Of a stretch of 64,000 bases of DNA, positions 24,740 through 33,247 are shown piece after piece (the stretch's first letter is position 1; every line of letters begins with the position of its first letter). Source of the stretch: CAZNSX01 sp964575845 (GTDB taxonomy: Bacteria > UBA8248 > CAZNSX01); contig CAZNSX010000010.1 in the NCBI GenBank assembly GCA_964575845.1, positions 1-64,000 on the forward strand. Reading direction: 5' to 3'. Below the pieces are notes generated by a model that ran no database searches, had not been told where the DNA came from, and was given only the letters and a program-made list of their open reading frames with translations. The translations under genes and the position numbers were made by a program.

Positions 24740-27700
24740 AGGTCGAGAGGCGGAACTTTCAAAGACCTGGGGGTGGGGTTCGGGGCAAAAACCCTTTCCT
24801 TCTCCCGGGTGGCAGGCTTTCGCCGGGAGGAAGGTGCCTTAGGTTCCCGGCCCGTTAGACTCCGGCCAAACCGCTTAACGTCCTCGATTATCATATAGGC
24901 CACAGGTATGATAACCAGGGTCAGAGCTGTGGAGAAGATAAGGCCCCAGATCATGGCATTGGCCAGCGGGCCCCAGAGCACGCTCTTAGCGCCTATCTCC
25001 AGGGCCATGGGAAGAAGGCCGAATATGGTGGTTATGGAGGTGAGCAGGATGGGCCTCAGCCTCACGCTTGTGGCCTTTAGGATAGCCCTCAGGATGTTGG
25101 GATTCTCCCGCCGGTAGCGGTTCACGAAGTCGACGAGCACGAGTGAGTCATTCACCACCACGCCCGCCAGGGCAACGAGCCCGATCATCGTCGCGAAGCT
25201 GAAATTATCACCCCGAACGAAGAGGCCCATCATCACGCCCACGCTGGCGAAAGGGATGGTGAGCATGATGATGAGGGGCTGGCTGAAGGAGCGAAACTGG
25301 GAACCCAGGATGAAGTAGATGAGGAAGATGGCCAGAGCGAATGCCTTGTAGACGGAGTAAAGAGCCTCCTGGGTCTTCTCGTACTCACCCCCGAAGCTAA
25401 GAGTATAGCCCGGATAGCCCGCCAGGAGGAGGGGGGCTCTCCGCCGGATGCGGTCATTGACGGCTTTGGAGGTGGCACCCCCTGTCAGCTCGCCCGTAAC
25501 TCTCACGGCCCTCTTTCCGTCCACCCGCCTTATGCGGTCTATTCCGCGAACGAGCTCGAAGCCGGCCACCTCCTTGAGGGGAATGGCCCTCCCGCCCTCG
25601 CCGATGAGAGTGAGGGAGCCTATATCGTCGAGGCTCCTTCGGTACTCGGGGAGGAGTTTCACTAGCACGTCGATCTCCTCATCCTGCTCGTGGAATTTCG
25701 TCGCCTCCGTCCCCTCGAAGGCAGCCCTTATGGTATCCGCCACCTCCCCGGCCGTGATGCCCCAGAGACGGCTCTTGGCCTCATCCACCCGCACCCTGAG
25801 CTCCCGCTTGCCCGGGCGGTAGTCATCGTCAATATCCACGACCCCGGGTATTTTTCGGAACTCCTCCTTAAGGCGACCGGCTATGGCTTTAAGGATGGTA
25901 TAATCCTTGCCCTTCACCGCTATCTCCACCGGCGCCCCTTCGGGTGGGCCCTCCAGGATGCGCTCGAATTTTATGGTGCGGGCCCCGACCACTTCCCTCA
26001 GGACCATGGGGCGCAGGCGGTCGATGAGCTCCACCGTCTCAAGGCGCCGCTTTCCCCGCTCCTTGAGGAGCACGGTCGCCATTCCCAGATGGTCTCCCTG
26101 GCTTTCGGCATAGTTCTCCAACAGAAGCCCCGCATAGGTCACTGTGGATTCAACCTCCCCGTGCGGGAGCTTCATAGCCAACTCACGCACCTGCTGGAGC
26201 ACCCGGTGTGTCTCCTCGATGCTGGTCCCGGCCGGCATCCAGACCTTCACGTCAAACCGAGGAAAGGCATCCATGTTAGGAAACATCTCGACCTTTGGCA
26301 CAAGGGCCAGGGCTCCCACAAGGGATAGTACGGCAATGAGGACCGTTAGGCCCCTGTGGCGGAGCGCGGCCTTGAGAACCCGGCGGTGGAGCCGCTTGAG
26401 ATATGGCAGGAAAAAGGGGCGCTCTCTTTTTTCTTTGTCAGGCCGGCCATGCTCGGCGAAGTGGGAGGGAAGCATGAAAAAGCACTCAAAGAGCGAGGCC
26501 GCCAGGATGATGATGACAACAGTGGGTATCTGCTCTATGAAGCGGCCCATGATGCCCACAACGAGAAATAGGGGGGCAAAGGCGGCTGCTGTGGTGAGCA
26601 TGGATGCCATAACGGGGAGGGTGACCTCTTTCGCCCCCTGCAGGGCCGCCCGGCCAGGGGGAATCCCCCCCTCAGCGTGCCGAACGGCGTTCTCCAGAAC
26701 TATGATCGCATCATCCACGATGATGCCAAGCATCAGTATCACGGCAAAAAGCGATATGCCGTTCACGGTTATGCCGAGCCACCAAAAGAAGATGAAGGTG
26801 ATGAGCAGGGTTATGGGGATTCCAATGAAGGCGAAAATTGCATTCCTCAGTCCCAGGAAGATGTAGAGGACCAGAAGGACGAGGCCCATCCCGATAAGGG
26901 CATTGCGTTGCAGGGTGAAGATTCGCTTTTTTATCTCGAGCGAGGTGTCGAATACGATGGAACTCCTTATCCGCCCGCCGAAGCGGGCCTCAAACTCCCT
27001 CAGGCGCTCCTTCACCCCCTCGATTATCCGTATGTCGTTCCCCTTCTTCTTTCTGAGGACTTCGATGAAGAAGGCCGGCTTTCCGTCGAGGGTGACTTTG
27101 AGCTTTGGGTCCTCATGGGTCATCCTCACCCGGGCCACATCCCGCAGATAGACAACCCCTCCCCTTCCGTTTCGCTTGAGGACCATACCCCCCATGTCTT
27201 CAACCCGCTCGAATTTCCCCAGGGAGCGGACCGTCACCTCCTCCCGGCCGAGCTCTACATCTCCTCCCGTGACATTTCGGTTTCGGTGCCCGAGCAGAGA
27301 GATGAGCTCTCCAAGACTCAGGCCATAGGCCTTGAGACGGCGGGGGTCGGCCTCCACCCAGACCTCCCGCTCCCGATCCCCCCGGATGTCGGCCTTTGCG
27401 ACATCCTTTATGGTTTCAAACTCCTCGGCAAGGTCCTCCGCGATATCCTTCAGGCGGTCCTCGTCAAGGTCCGAGGCCAGAGCGACTATGGCCACGGGAT
27501 AAGCTGCCACCTCGAGGCCCTTCACGTCGGGTTTTTCGGCCTCGGGCGGGAGGTCCGCCACCTTGTTCACCTCGTTCTGGAGCTCCTGGACCAGTTTGTC
27601 CAGGTCCTCCTCCTCGGCCGCAAACTCCACCACAATCGTCGAGAGGTTTTCCTGGGAGAAGGATCGGAACTTTTCTATCTTGGTGAGATCCTTTATCTCA

Positions 27701-27906
27701 TCCTCGATGGGTACTGTGACGAGTTCCTCCACCTCTTGTGGGGAGAGACCCTTACACACGGTGCGGATGAGGGCTACCTGGAAGGAAACATCGGGGTCAA
27801 GGGCTCTCGGGAGCGTGAAGTATATGTAGCTTCCGAGGGCTATGATGAGAATGAGAACAAGCTTTACTAGCACCCGCTGGCGGATGCCAAATTCCGAGAT
27901 GTGCAT
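24736..27906 (-). CDS. RND efflux transporter (AcrB/MexB superfamily)
   Basis: This 1056-residue inner-membrane proton/drug antiporter has the twelve-helix RND layout with two large periplasmic loops. The paired aspartates of the fourth helix are seen in GIIVDDAIIVLENA, and the matching late segment is GVVVNDSLVLVDFVNR. Family motifs such as GIPITLLITF are present. The tail after about residue 1020 is basic. It lies three bases after the adaptor gene, with the TetR regulator first in the same operon. No outer-membrane TolC-type gene is adjacent, so a channel encoded elsewhere must complete the pump. The substrate is unknown. Confidence 0.92.
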   Translation of the reverse strand: MHISEFGIRQRVLVKLVLILIIALGSYIYFTLPRALDPDVSFQVALIRTVCKGLSPQEVEELVTVPIEDEIKDLTKIEKFRSFSQENLSTIVVEFAAEEEDLDKLVQELQNEVNKVADLPPEAEKPDVKGLEVAAYPVAIVALASDLDEDRLKDIAEDLAEEFETIKDVAKADIRGDREREVWVEADPRRLKAYGLSLGELISLLGHRNRNVTGGDVELGREEVTVRSLGKFERVEDMGGMVLKRNGRGGVVYLRDVARVRMTHEDPKLKVTLDGKPAFFIEVLRKKKGNDIRIIEGVKERLREFEARFGGRIRSSIVFDTSLEIKKRIFTLQRNALIGMGLVLLVLYIFLGLRNAIFAFIGIPITLLITFIFFWWLGITVNGISLFAVILMLGIIVDDAIIVLENAVRHAEGGIPPGRAALQGAKEVTLPVMASMLTTAAAFAPLFLVVGIMGRFIEQIPTVVIIILAASLFECFFMLPSHFAEHGRPDKEKRERPFFLPYLKRLHRRVLKAALRHRGLTVLIAVLSLVGALALVPKVEMFPNMDAFPRFDVKVWMPAGTSIEETHRVLQQVRELAMKLPHGEVESTVTYAGLLLENYAESQGDHLGMATVLLKERGKRRLETVELIDRLRPMVLREVVGARTIKFERILEGPPEGAPVEIAVKGKDYTILKAIAGRLKEEFRKIPGVVDIDDDYRPGKRELRVRVDEAKSRLWGITAGEVADTIRAAFEGTEATKFHEQDEEIDVLVKLLPEYRRSLDDIGSLTLIGEGGRAIPLKEVAGFELVRGIDRIRRVDGKRAVRVTGELTGGATSKAVNDRIRRRAPLLLAGYPGYTLSFGGEYEKTQEALYSVYKAFALAIFLIYFILGSQFRSFSQPLIIMLTIPFASVGVMMGLFVRGDNFSFATMIGLVALAGVVVNDSLVLVDFVNRYRRENPNILRAILKATSVRLRPILLTSITTIFGLLPMALEIGAKSVLWGPLANAMIWGLIFSTALTLVIIPVAYMIIEDVKRFGRSLTGREPKAPSSRRKPATREKERVFAPNPTPRSLKVPPLDL

Positions 27907-27909
27907 CCC

Positions 27910-29043
27910 TCAACGAACCTCAACGAGCTGGTTATCCCGAAGGTCTTCGATACCCCTTATTACATAGCGCTCCCCGGCCTTGAGTCCCGAGTGCACCTGC
28001 ACCCGCGCGTCCAGGCGTCGGCCAAGGCGAAGGGAACGGAACTCCGCCCTGCTTTCCTTCACTACGAAAATTCCCTGAGAACCTCCCCGCTCCACCAGGG
28101 CCGTCTGAGGTATGAGGACCACCCCCTCGAGTCTCTCCAACGGTATGACCACCCGTGCCACCATGCCAGCCCGAAGAAGGCCCTCCGCGTTGGTGAGGGA
28201 GAGTTCCAGGGGGAAGGTCCGAGTCTTCTCATCGGCCACAGCCCCCACATAGGAGACACTACCTTTGAAGGAGCGCGCCGGCAGAGCATCCACCGTTACT
28301 TGGAGCTCTGCCCCGAGGCTGAGACGGACCACCTCGCTCTCTGAGACATCGGCTCTCACCTTTACGCGACCGAGCTCGACCAGCATTCCCACTATTGTCC
28401 CCTTTGTCACGAGCTCACCTTCGTCCACCCCTCGCTCCACAGCGTGGCCTTCGATGGGGCTCCTTATGGTGGCATCGACGAGTTTTTTCCGGGCGAGCGC
28501 GACGGCCGCCCGGTCCTGCTCGAGAGTCGCCGCGGCGGCCTCTATATCCTCCCGCCGGGCTCCCTCCTCGGTGAGCTTCCTTTCCTCTATGGCCATGCGG
28601 AGGGCCGCCCGAGCCACCTTCATTTCTCTTTCGGCACGGTCATATTCGCTTCGTGATATGACCTTCTCACTGAAAAGACGCTTTGCCCGCTCATAGCGAG
28701 AGATAGCTTCCTCAAGTTCCGCCAGCCTGAGCTCCCGGTCATCCAGGCGCAGGAGCACCTGGCCCCGCTGCACTATGTCGCCTTTCTCAAAAAGGACTTC
28801 TTTGACGACCCCCTCCACCTCGGACGGAACGGAGACCTCTCTCCAGGGGATTATGCTTCCAACGGCGGTTGAAGTTATGGTGAGGTTCTCGGGCGCAGCC
28901 GCCCTCACCTCCACAGGAACAGCGCGCTCACCCTCGGGGGGAGGGGAAGAGGTGGACTCATTCGAGCAGGCGCCCCCACCCAGGACCAAAAGGAGAAGGG
29001 CGAAGGGAAGAAGTTCCTTCAGTCTAGAGGCGGAGGTTTGCAT
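27910..29043 (-). CDS. RND efflux periplasmic adaptor lipoprotein (MFP family)
   Basis: This 377-residue membrane-fusion protein has a signal peptide ending in LGGGACSNE, so Cys26 is lipidated. A lipoyl half-motif (VEGVVKEVLFEKGDIVQRGQ) is followed by a long coiled-coil hairpin (about 108-185) and the second lipoyl half. Beta-barrel and membrane-proximal domains complete it. It bridges the RND pump and an outer-membrane channel. It lies between the TetR gene (35 bases upstream) and the pump gene. Confidence 0.9.
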   Translation of the reverse strand: MQTSASRLKELLPFALLLLVLGGGACSNESTSSPPPEGERAVPVEVRAAAPENLTITSTAVGSIIPWREVSVPSEVEGVVKEVLFEKGDIVQRGQVLLRLDDRELRLAELEEAISRYERAKRLFSEKVISRSEYDRAEREMKVARAALRMAIEERKLTEEGARREDIEAAAATLEQDRAAVALARKKLVDATIRSPIEGHAVERGVDEGELVTKGTIVGMLVELGRVKVRADVSESEVVRLSLGAELQVTVDALPARSFKGSVSYVGAVADEKTRTFPLELSLTNAEGLLRAGMVARVVIPLERLEGVVLIPQTALVERGGSQGIFVVKESRAEFRSLRLGRRLDARVQVHSGLKAGERYVIRGIEDLRDNQLVEVR

Positions 29044-29078
29044 GAGTGAGAGCCCTTTTCAGAGATGCGCCCCGGCGG

Positions 29079-29687
29079 CTAGCTCTTCAAGCCGCTGAAG
29101 ATGAGGGCCGTCTTCTCAAGAAGGTCTTCCTCCAGGGAGTAAGAGGAGTCGAAGTCAAGCCATTTGAAAAGGGAGGAGAAGTACATTCCGTGCAAAATCT
29201 CGGCTACAGCCAGGGGGTTAGCATCCCCGCGAAACTCTCCCCGTCTCTGGCCCTCTTCTACAATCGCCCGAAAGAGCATGATGAAGCCCATTATGCTCTT
29301 GGCACCCTCATCCTTGAGGGCTCCCTTAGCCTTAAGTGCCTCCAGAGCGATAAGCTTCACAAGAGACTTCTCCCTTAGGTTCTCTTGAGCCATTGCCGCC
29401 ATAATCACCCGCACCTTCTCCTCAGCGGTGTGGCTCTCGTTTATATTCTTCTCGACTATCTCCCCTACGGTCCTCAAGCGCCTTTCACCCAGATAGCCCA
29501 AGAGGGATTCCTTTTTGGGAAAATAATTGAAAAAGGTGCCTTTAGCGATATCGGCGGCTTCCGCAATCTCCTCCACACTTGTGTTCTCAAAGCCCTTGTC
29601 CAGGAAGAGGGCGACTGCTGCCTGGAAAATCCTCTCCCGGGTTTCCAGCTTCTTCCTCTCCCTGCGGCTCGGGACAGAACGGATCAT
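29079..29687 (-). CDS. TetR-family transcriptional repressor of the efflux operon
   Basis: This 202-residue protein has a typical TetR DNA-binding region (about 8-60): RERIFQAAVALFLDKGFENTSVEEIAEAADIAKGTFFNYF, read here in two adjoining parts. The C-terminal ligand-binding part is helical and divergent. It is the first gene of the TetR-adaptor-pump operon. A promoter with a palindrome across its -10 box lies about 75 bases upstream, so it probably represses its own operon until a pump substrate binds. Confidence 0.9.
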   Translation of the reverse strand: MIRSVPSRRERKKLETRERIFQAAVALFLDKGFENTSVEEIAEAADIAKGTFFNYFPKKESLLGYLGERRLRTVGEIVEKNINESHTAEEKVRVIMAAMAQENLREKSLVKLIALEALKAKGALKDEGAKSIMGFIMLFRAIVEEGQRRGEFRGDANPLAVAEILHGMYFSSLFKWLDFDSSYSLEEDLLEKTALIFSGLKS

Positions 29688-29761
29688 CCTAGGGTGCCCT
29701 TTTGAGCAGAGTCTTGCTCTGCTTGCGCGGAAGAAAACAGACTGAACATAAGAATTTTGTG

Positions 29762-29800
29762 ACCCAAGTATAAATATAGTCTTGGGTTCAGTTTTGTCAA
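29762..29800 (-). promoter_or_regulatory. Promoter and palindromic operator of the TetR-efflux operon
   Basis: On the minus strand TTGACA (29800-29795) and TATATT (29778-29773) are 16 bases apart, a strong sigma-70 promoter. The palindrome ACCCAAG (29762-29768) with CTTGGGT (29781-29787), separated by 12 bases, covers the -10 box. A bound TetR dimer there would block RNA polymerase. Confidence 0.7.
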
Positions 29801-29900
29801 GGGCACAAAGGTCTTTTCAGGGTGGCTTTTATGGCGAGAACCCTTGTGCCCGCACTTCTGCTGGAGAAGCCTTTAGAGGAAATGAGGAAGGCTTTCTTGA

Positions 29901-30797
29901 TTAAGGATGTGGGGCCGGCATTCCCTTAATAAGGTTAAGGACGAAGCGCGTCTCGTTGCTTTCCTGGAGCTTTTTGGCAAGGCGGTTGAGGATGCTGTTA
30001 ATGCGGATGACCCAGCTCATCTTCTGGGTATTGGCGAAGGTCCCCTGGGCCAGGCCCACAAGCTCGAACTTCCCGTCTCTGATGGCGATCACAGGTCCTC
30101 CTGAATCACCGGGGTTCAGCCCATTAGAGACCATGAAAGCGTTTTTCTCGTCGGCATCGACCTCACGGATGGCGGGAGGGGCCTGCATGGTGCTCACGAT
30201 GCCCTCCCGCACGTTGAGGCCGTAGTTAAGCGGATTGCCCACAATGTAGACATAGTTCCCCATCTGGAGCTCGTCGCTGTTGCCCATAGCGTAGGGAAAG
30301 CTGGGCAGGTTAATGCCCTCTGGCAGCAGGAAAAGGGCCACATCCGTCTCCCTCTCGCGAACCAGCGACTTGAGGGGGATGAGACGGTCGCCATGCCTCA
30401 AGTAGGTGGTTTCCTTGAGCTTCTCGGCTGGCCGTACCAGTTTGCCAAGGGGAGTCGGAACGGAAAGCTCGTAACTCGATACCACGTGGTCCACCGTGAG
30501 CAGGTAGCGGTTGCCGAGCACCGTCGCTATTCCTTCGTTTTTCTGCTTGACTATTTCTCCTTCAGTGGTCCTGAACTCGCTCTCCGTCACAACTGTCTGC
30601 ATGGCTTTGGAGATGTACTCAAGGCGCATGGCCATCGGATTCACGAGGAAGGTATTGTTGTCATAGAGGCCATCCCGGAACTGGCTCAGGTAGTCCCGAG
30701 TGGAAGCACGCGGCTCAAGACTAGCGGCACAGCCGACCAGAAGCGCCAGGGCCGCCGCCAAAGTCAAGCTTTTCTTGAAAGTTCCTGCACCCATCAT
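29901..30797 (-). CDS. Trypsin-like serine protease lipoprotein
   Basis: This 298-residue protein has a lipoprotein signal (ALLVGCA, Cys23) and a chymotrypsin-fold domain. The catalytic triad is readable: His104 in TVDHVV, Asp152 in ETDVALF and Ser232 in NPGDSGGPV. There is no PDZ domain, so it is shorter than DegP/HtrA proteins. It probably cuts proteins in the periplasm or at the inner face of the outer membrane. The ATG at 30797 has GGGAAGG eight bases upstream; a GTG further up also exists. It is a single gene, convergent with nothing and divergent from yebC. Confidence 0.85.
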   Translation of the reverse strand: MMGAGTFKKSLTLAAALALLVGCAASLEPRASTRDYLSQFRDGLYDNNTFLVNPMAMRLEYISKAMQTVVTESEFRTTEGEIVKQKNEGIATVLGNRYLLTVDHVVSSYELSVPTPLGKLVRPAEKLKETTYLRHGDRLIPLKSLVRERETDVALFLLPEGINLPSFPYAMGNSDELQMGNYVYIVGNPLNYGLNVREGIVSTMQAPPAIREVDADEKNAFMVSNGLNPGDSGGPVIAIRDGKFELVGLAQGTFANTQKMSWVIRINSILNRLAKKLQESNETRFVLNLIKGMPAPHP

Positions 30798-30889
30798 TAA
30801 TATCACCTTCCCTCGTCAGCTCTCTCTCTGGGGTTCCAACTTTCCCACTATTCTTTTCGATTGACCTTGAGCTTTCCTTTAGGGTCCGG

Positions 30890-30917
30890 GGCAAAAAGAA
30901 ACTATTTTCTTTTTGCC
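30890..30917. repeat. Perfect 12-bp inverted repeat
   Basis: GGCAAAAAGAAA (30890-30901) and TTTCTTTTTGCC (30906-30917) are exact inverted copies around a four-base loop. It lies 93 bases upstream of the protease gene and 270 bases from the yebC promoter. It could be a protein-binding operator; the stem is AT-rich and lacks a T-run, so a terminator is less likely. Confidence 0.6.
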
Positions 30918-31188
30918 GGTCAGTTCACTTTCCACCGGGGAGACTAACTGCTCGGGGAGAGAGAGGGAAAGCCGGGGTAATACTCTGGGAGGGAATACTC
31001 GATTTTTTTCCGGTCCTTGCGAATCTCTTCCTTTATCTCAGATAAGAGGGTTTCCTTCCGTAAAGCAACGCCCCATAAGTTTATCCATTTCTCTCATCCC
31101 TGGGGCTAATCGGCGCCTTTGACAATTTCCTACGCTCATGTTAAATTTAGTCTAGCTGAAAAGCTCTCAACGCTTTCGGCATTCATAA

Positions 31189-31217
31189 TTGAGAACATTA
31201 AACTATTTGATTTTATT
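31189..31217 (+). promoter_or_regulatory. Promoter candidate of the yebC-ruvCAB operon
   Basis: TTGAGA (31189-31194) and TTTATT (31212-31217) are 17 bases apart. This would start transcription about 64 bases before yebC. Confidence 0.4.
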
Positions 31218-31287
31218 CCACATCCAGTGGAGAAGAGTTCCGACTCTTGCCCCGCTTCCAGGGGGCTCTGGTTATGAGGATTTAGCC

Positions 31288-32031
31288 ATGTCGGGTCATT
31301 CCAAATGGAGCACTATAAAGCGTAAGAAGTCTGTGGCGGACGCCAAGCGGGGACAGGCTTTCACGAAAATCATAAAAGAGATCACGATTGCGGCCCGCTT
31401 GGGAGGGGGCGACCCCGCGTCTAACCCTCGCCTCCGCTCAGCCGTTGCCAGCGCCAAGGCCGCCAATATGCCCAATGACAATATCACCAGGGCCGTCAAG
31501 AAGGGCACTGGCGAGCTGCCGGGAACTCAGTACGAAGAGGCTGTCTACGAAGGCTATGGTCCGGGGGGGGTTGCCGTCCTGGTGGATGTGCTGACCGATA
31601 ACAAGAAACGCGCCGTGGCCGACATCCGCCATTTTTTCGGAAGGTACGGGGGAAACCTGGGAGAGGCTGGCTCTGTGGCCTGGATGTTTGAAAAAAAAGG
31701 CCTCATCCTCGTGGATGAGGGCGCCGCAGGGGAGGAGGAGCTCATGGCTCTGGCTCTGGATGCAGGGGCCGATGACCTGAAGCTAGCGGACGGGGTTTAT
31801 GAGATCACCTCATCGGTGGAGGCCTTTGAGGCTTTGAACGAAGCCATAGAGGGCAAAGGCATAGAGCCAAACCTGGCGGAAGTCAGCATGATTCCCAAGG
31901 GTACGGTGAGGGTCGAGGGCAAGCAAGCCCAGCAGATGCTCCGCCTCATGGAATCCCTGGAGGACCACGAGGATGTGCAAAGGGTCTATGCCAACTTTGA
32001 CGTTCCCGAGGAGGTCATGGCGGAGGTCTGA
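31288..32031 (+). CDS. yebC: YebC/PmpR-family regulatory protein
   Basis: This 247-residue protein belongs to the YebC/TACO1 family, whose members act on transcription or on translation of difficult sequences. The N-terminus MSGHSKWSTIKRKK and the acidic segment VYEGYGPGGVAVLVDVLTDN are hallmark motifs. The ATG at 31288 has GAGGA eight bases upstream; a longer frame upstream is not protein-like. It heads the common gene order yebC-ruvC-ruvA-ruvB. Confidence 0.95.
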   Translation: MSGHSKWSTIKRKKSVADAKRGQAFTKIIKEITIAARLGGGDPASNPRLRSAVASAKAANMPNDNITRAVKKGTGELPGTQYEEAVYEGYGPGGVAVLVDVLTDNKKRAVADIRHFFGRYGGNLGEAGSVAWMFEKKGLILVDEGAAGEEELMALALDAGADDLKLADGVYEITSSVEAFEALNEAIEGKGIEPNLAEVSMIPKGTVRVEGKQAQQMLRLMESLEDHEDVQRVYANFDVPEEVMAEV

Positions 32032-32064
32032 GCCCGATAGCTCGCCCCAGCCCGGAGAGCCGCC

Positions 32065-32568
32065 ATCAAGAAAGAGACAGTTAGGGTCCTGGGGGTGGAC
32101 CCAGGCCTGTTGCTAACCGGTTACGGGGTAGTGGAGGGAAGCAAAAGGGGAGTTCGTCTCCTTGAGGCGGGGACCATTCGGAGCCCCCGCTCTCAGGGAC
32201 TGACCGAGCGGCTCGAGGCACTTTACAAGGGCCTGAGGGAGGTTCTTTCCGAGTTCTCCCCCCAGGTTATGGCTCTGGAAGAGCTCTACTCTCATTATCG
32301 CCACCCTCGCACAGCCATCCTCATGGGCCATGCCCGCGGGGCCCTGCTCCTGGCCGCCGCCCACGAGAGAGTGGCAGTGAAAAGTTTTTCAGCTACCCGG
32401 GTAAAAAGTGCCGTTTCCGGCTCGGGGCGTGCCAGCAAGCACCAGATCCAGCGTACTGTTATGAGCCGGCTGAACCTCAAGAAGCTTCCCCATCCACCCG
32501 ATGTGGCTGACGCCATAGCCATCGCCCTCTGCTGTCTTGAGACCTCTGCCCTGCCCCTTTCAACATGA
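32065..32568 (+). CDS. ruvC: Holliday junction endonuclease RuvC, non-canonical start
   Basis: RuvC cuts Holliday junctions bound by RuvAB. The protein shows RVLGVDPGLLLTGYGVVE with the first catalytic Asp, the second acidic site in ALEELY, and the late cluster PHPPDVADAIAIAL. The frame from the preceding stop (32038-32040) has no ATG or TTG before the conserved strand. Its first GTG, at 32095, would remove RVLGV. An ATC codon at 32065 has GGAGAG at ideal spacing and yields a protein of normal length (about 167 residues). I therefore place the start there, with CTG or an assembly base error as alternatives. ruvA overlaps its stop by four bases. Confidence 0.85.
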   Translation: MKKETVRVLGVDPGLLLTGYGVVEGSKRGVRLLEAGTIRSPRSQGLTERLEALYKGLREVLSEFSPQVMALEELYSHYRHPRTAILMGHARGALLLAAAHERVAVKSFSATRVKSAVSGSGRASKHQIQRTVMSRLNLKKLPHPPDVADAIAIALCCLETSALPLST

Positions 32569-33209
32569 TAAGCAGGCTAAGGGGAACCATCGAGGAACTC
32601 CACCCTGAGAGGGCCGTCCTGCGCGTGGGGGAGCTATGCTACGAGGTTCTTATCCCCAGCGCCATACACGGAAAGCTGAGGGCCCGGATGGACAGGGAAG
32701 AGGATGTAGAGCTCTTCACCCTCCACTACGTAGAGGGAGGAGCTGGCGGAGGGAACCTCATACCCCGCCTGGTAGGCTTCTTAAGCCGTGCCGAGAGGGA
32801 GTTCTTCTCGAGGCTCATCACCGTAAAGGGCCTGGGCGTGAGGAAGGCCCTGCGGTGCCTTTCCATCCCAGTGGGGAAATTCGCTCTGGCTATTGAGCGG
32901 TCGGACTCCGCCACCCTGGCCCGACTCCCCGAGGTGGGAAGGAGGACGGCCGACAAGATAGTGGCCGAGCTTCAGGGGAAGGTAATGGAGTTTGCTCTTG
33001 TGCCTGAGGATGAGGCGCCTGAAGCTCCTCTTCCCGAAGCGGGCGACGCCGGGGAAGAGGTCGAGGCGGTACTTCTGCAACTGGGCTACAAAATAGCTGA
33101 GGCCAGGGCCATGGTAGAAAGAGCCTTGAGGAACCTCGATGGAGAGGTTACTACGGATAGCCTGCTTCAGGAGATCTTCCGCCAGCAGAAGATTAAGGGC
33201 GGAGGATAG
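32565..33209 (+). CDS. ruvA: Holliday junction DNA helicase RuvA
   Basis: This 214-residue protein binds the four-way junction and recruits RuvB. It has the N-terminal OB-like domain (MISRLRGTIEEL), two helix-hairpin-helix motifs (ITVKGLGVRKAL at about 85-96 and RLPEVGRRTADKIVAEL), and a C-terminal domain III (about 160-210) that contacts RuvB. It overlaps the ruvC stop by four bases and precedes ruvB by 38. Confidence 0.94.
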   Translation: MISRLRGTIEELHPERAVLRVGELCYEVLIPSAIHGKLRARMDREEDVELFTLHYVEGGAGGGNLIPRLVGFLSRAEREFFSRLITVKGLGVRKALRCLSIPVGKFALAIERSDSATLARLPEVGRRTADKIVAELQGKVMEFALVPEDEAPEAPLPEAGDAGEEVEAVLLQLGYKIAEARAMVERALRNLDGEVTTDSLLQEIFRQQKIKGGG

Positions 33210-33247
33210 ATGCGTTGCGGAAAACATATATTCTTTAGGGAGATGAC

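Larger units (their letters stand above)
30798..31287. other. 490-bp divergent intergenic region, no gene seen
   Basis: No protein-like frame is present. It holds the perfect inverted repeat at 30890-30917 and the yebC promoter candidate at 31189-31217. The region is AT-richer than its flanks. Confidence 0.5.

Noticed and set aside
26677..27870. Plus-strand open frame of 397 codons opposite the RND pump
   Set aside because: Antisense to a conserved transporter.
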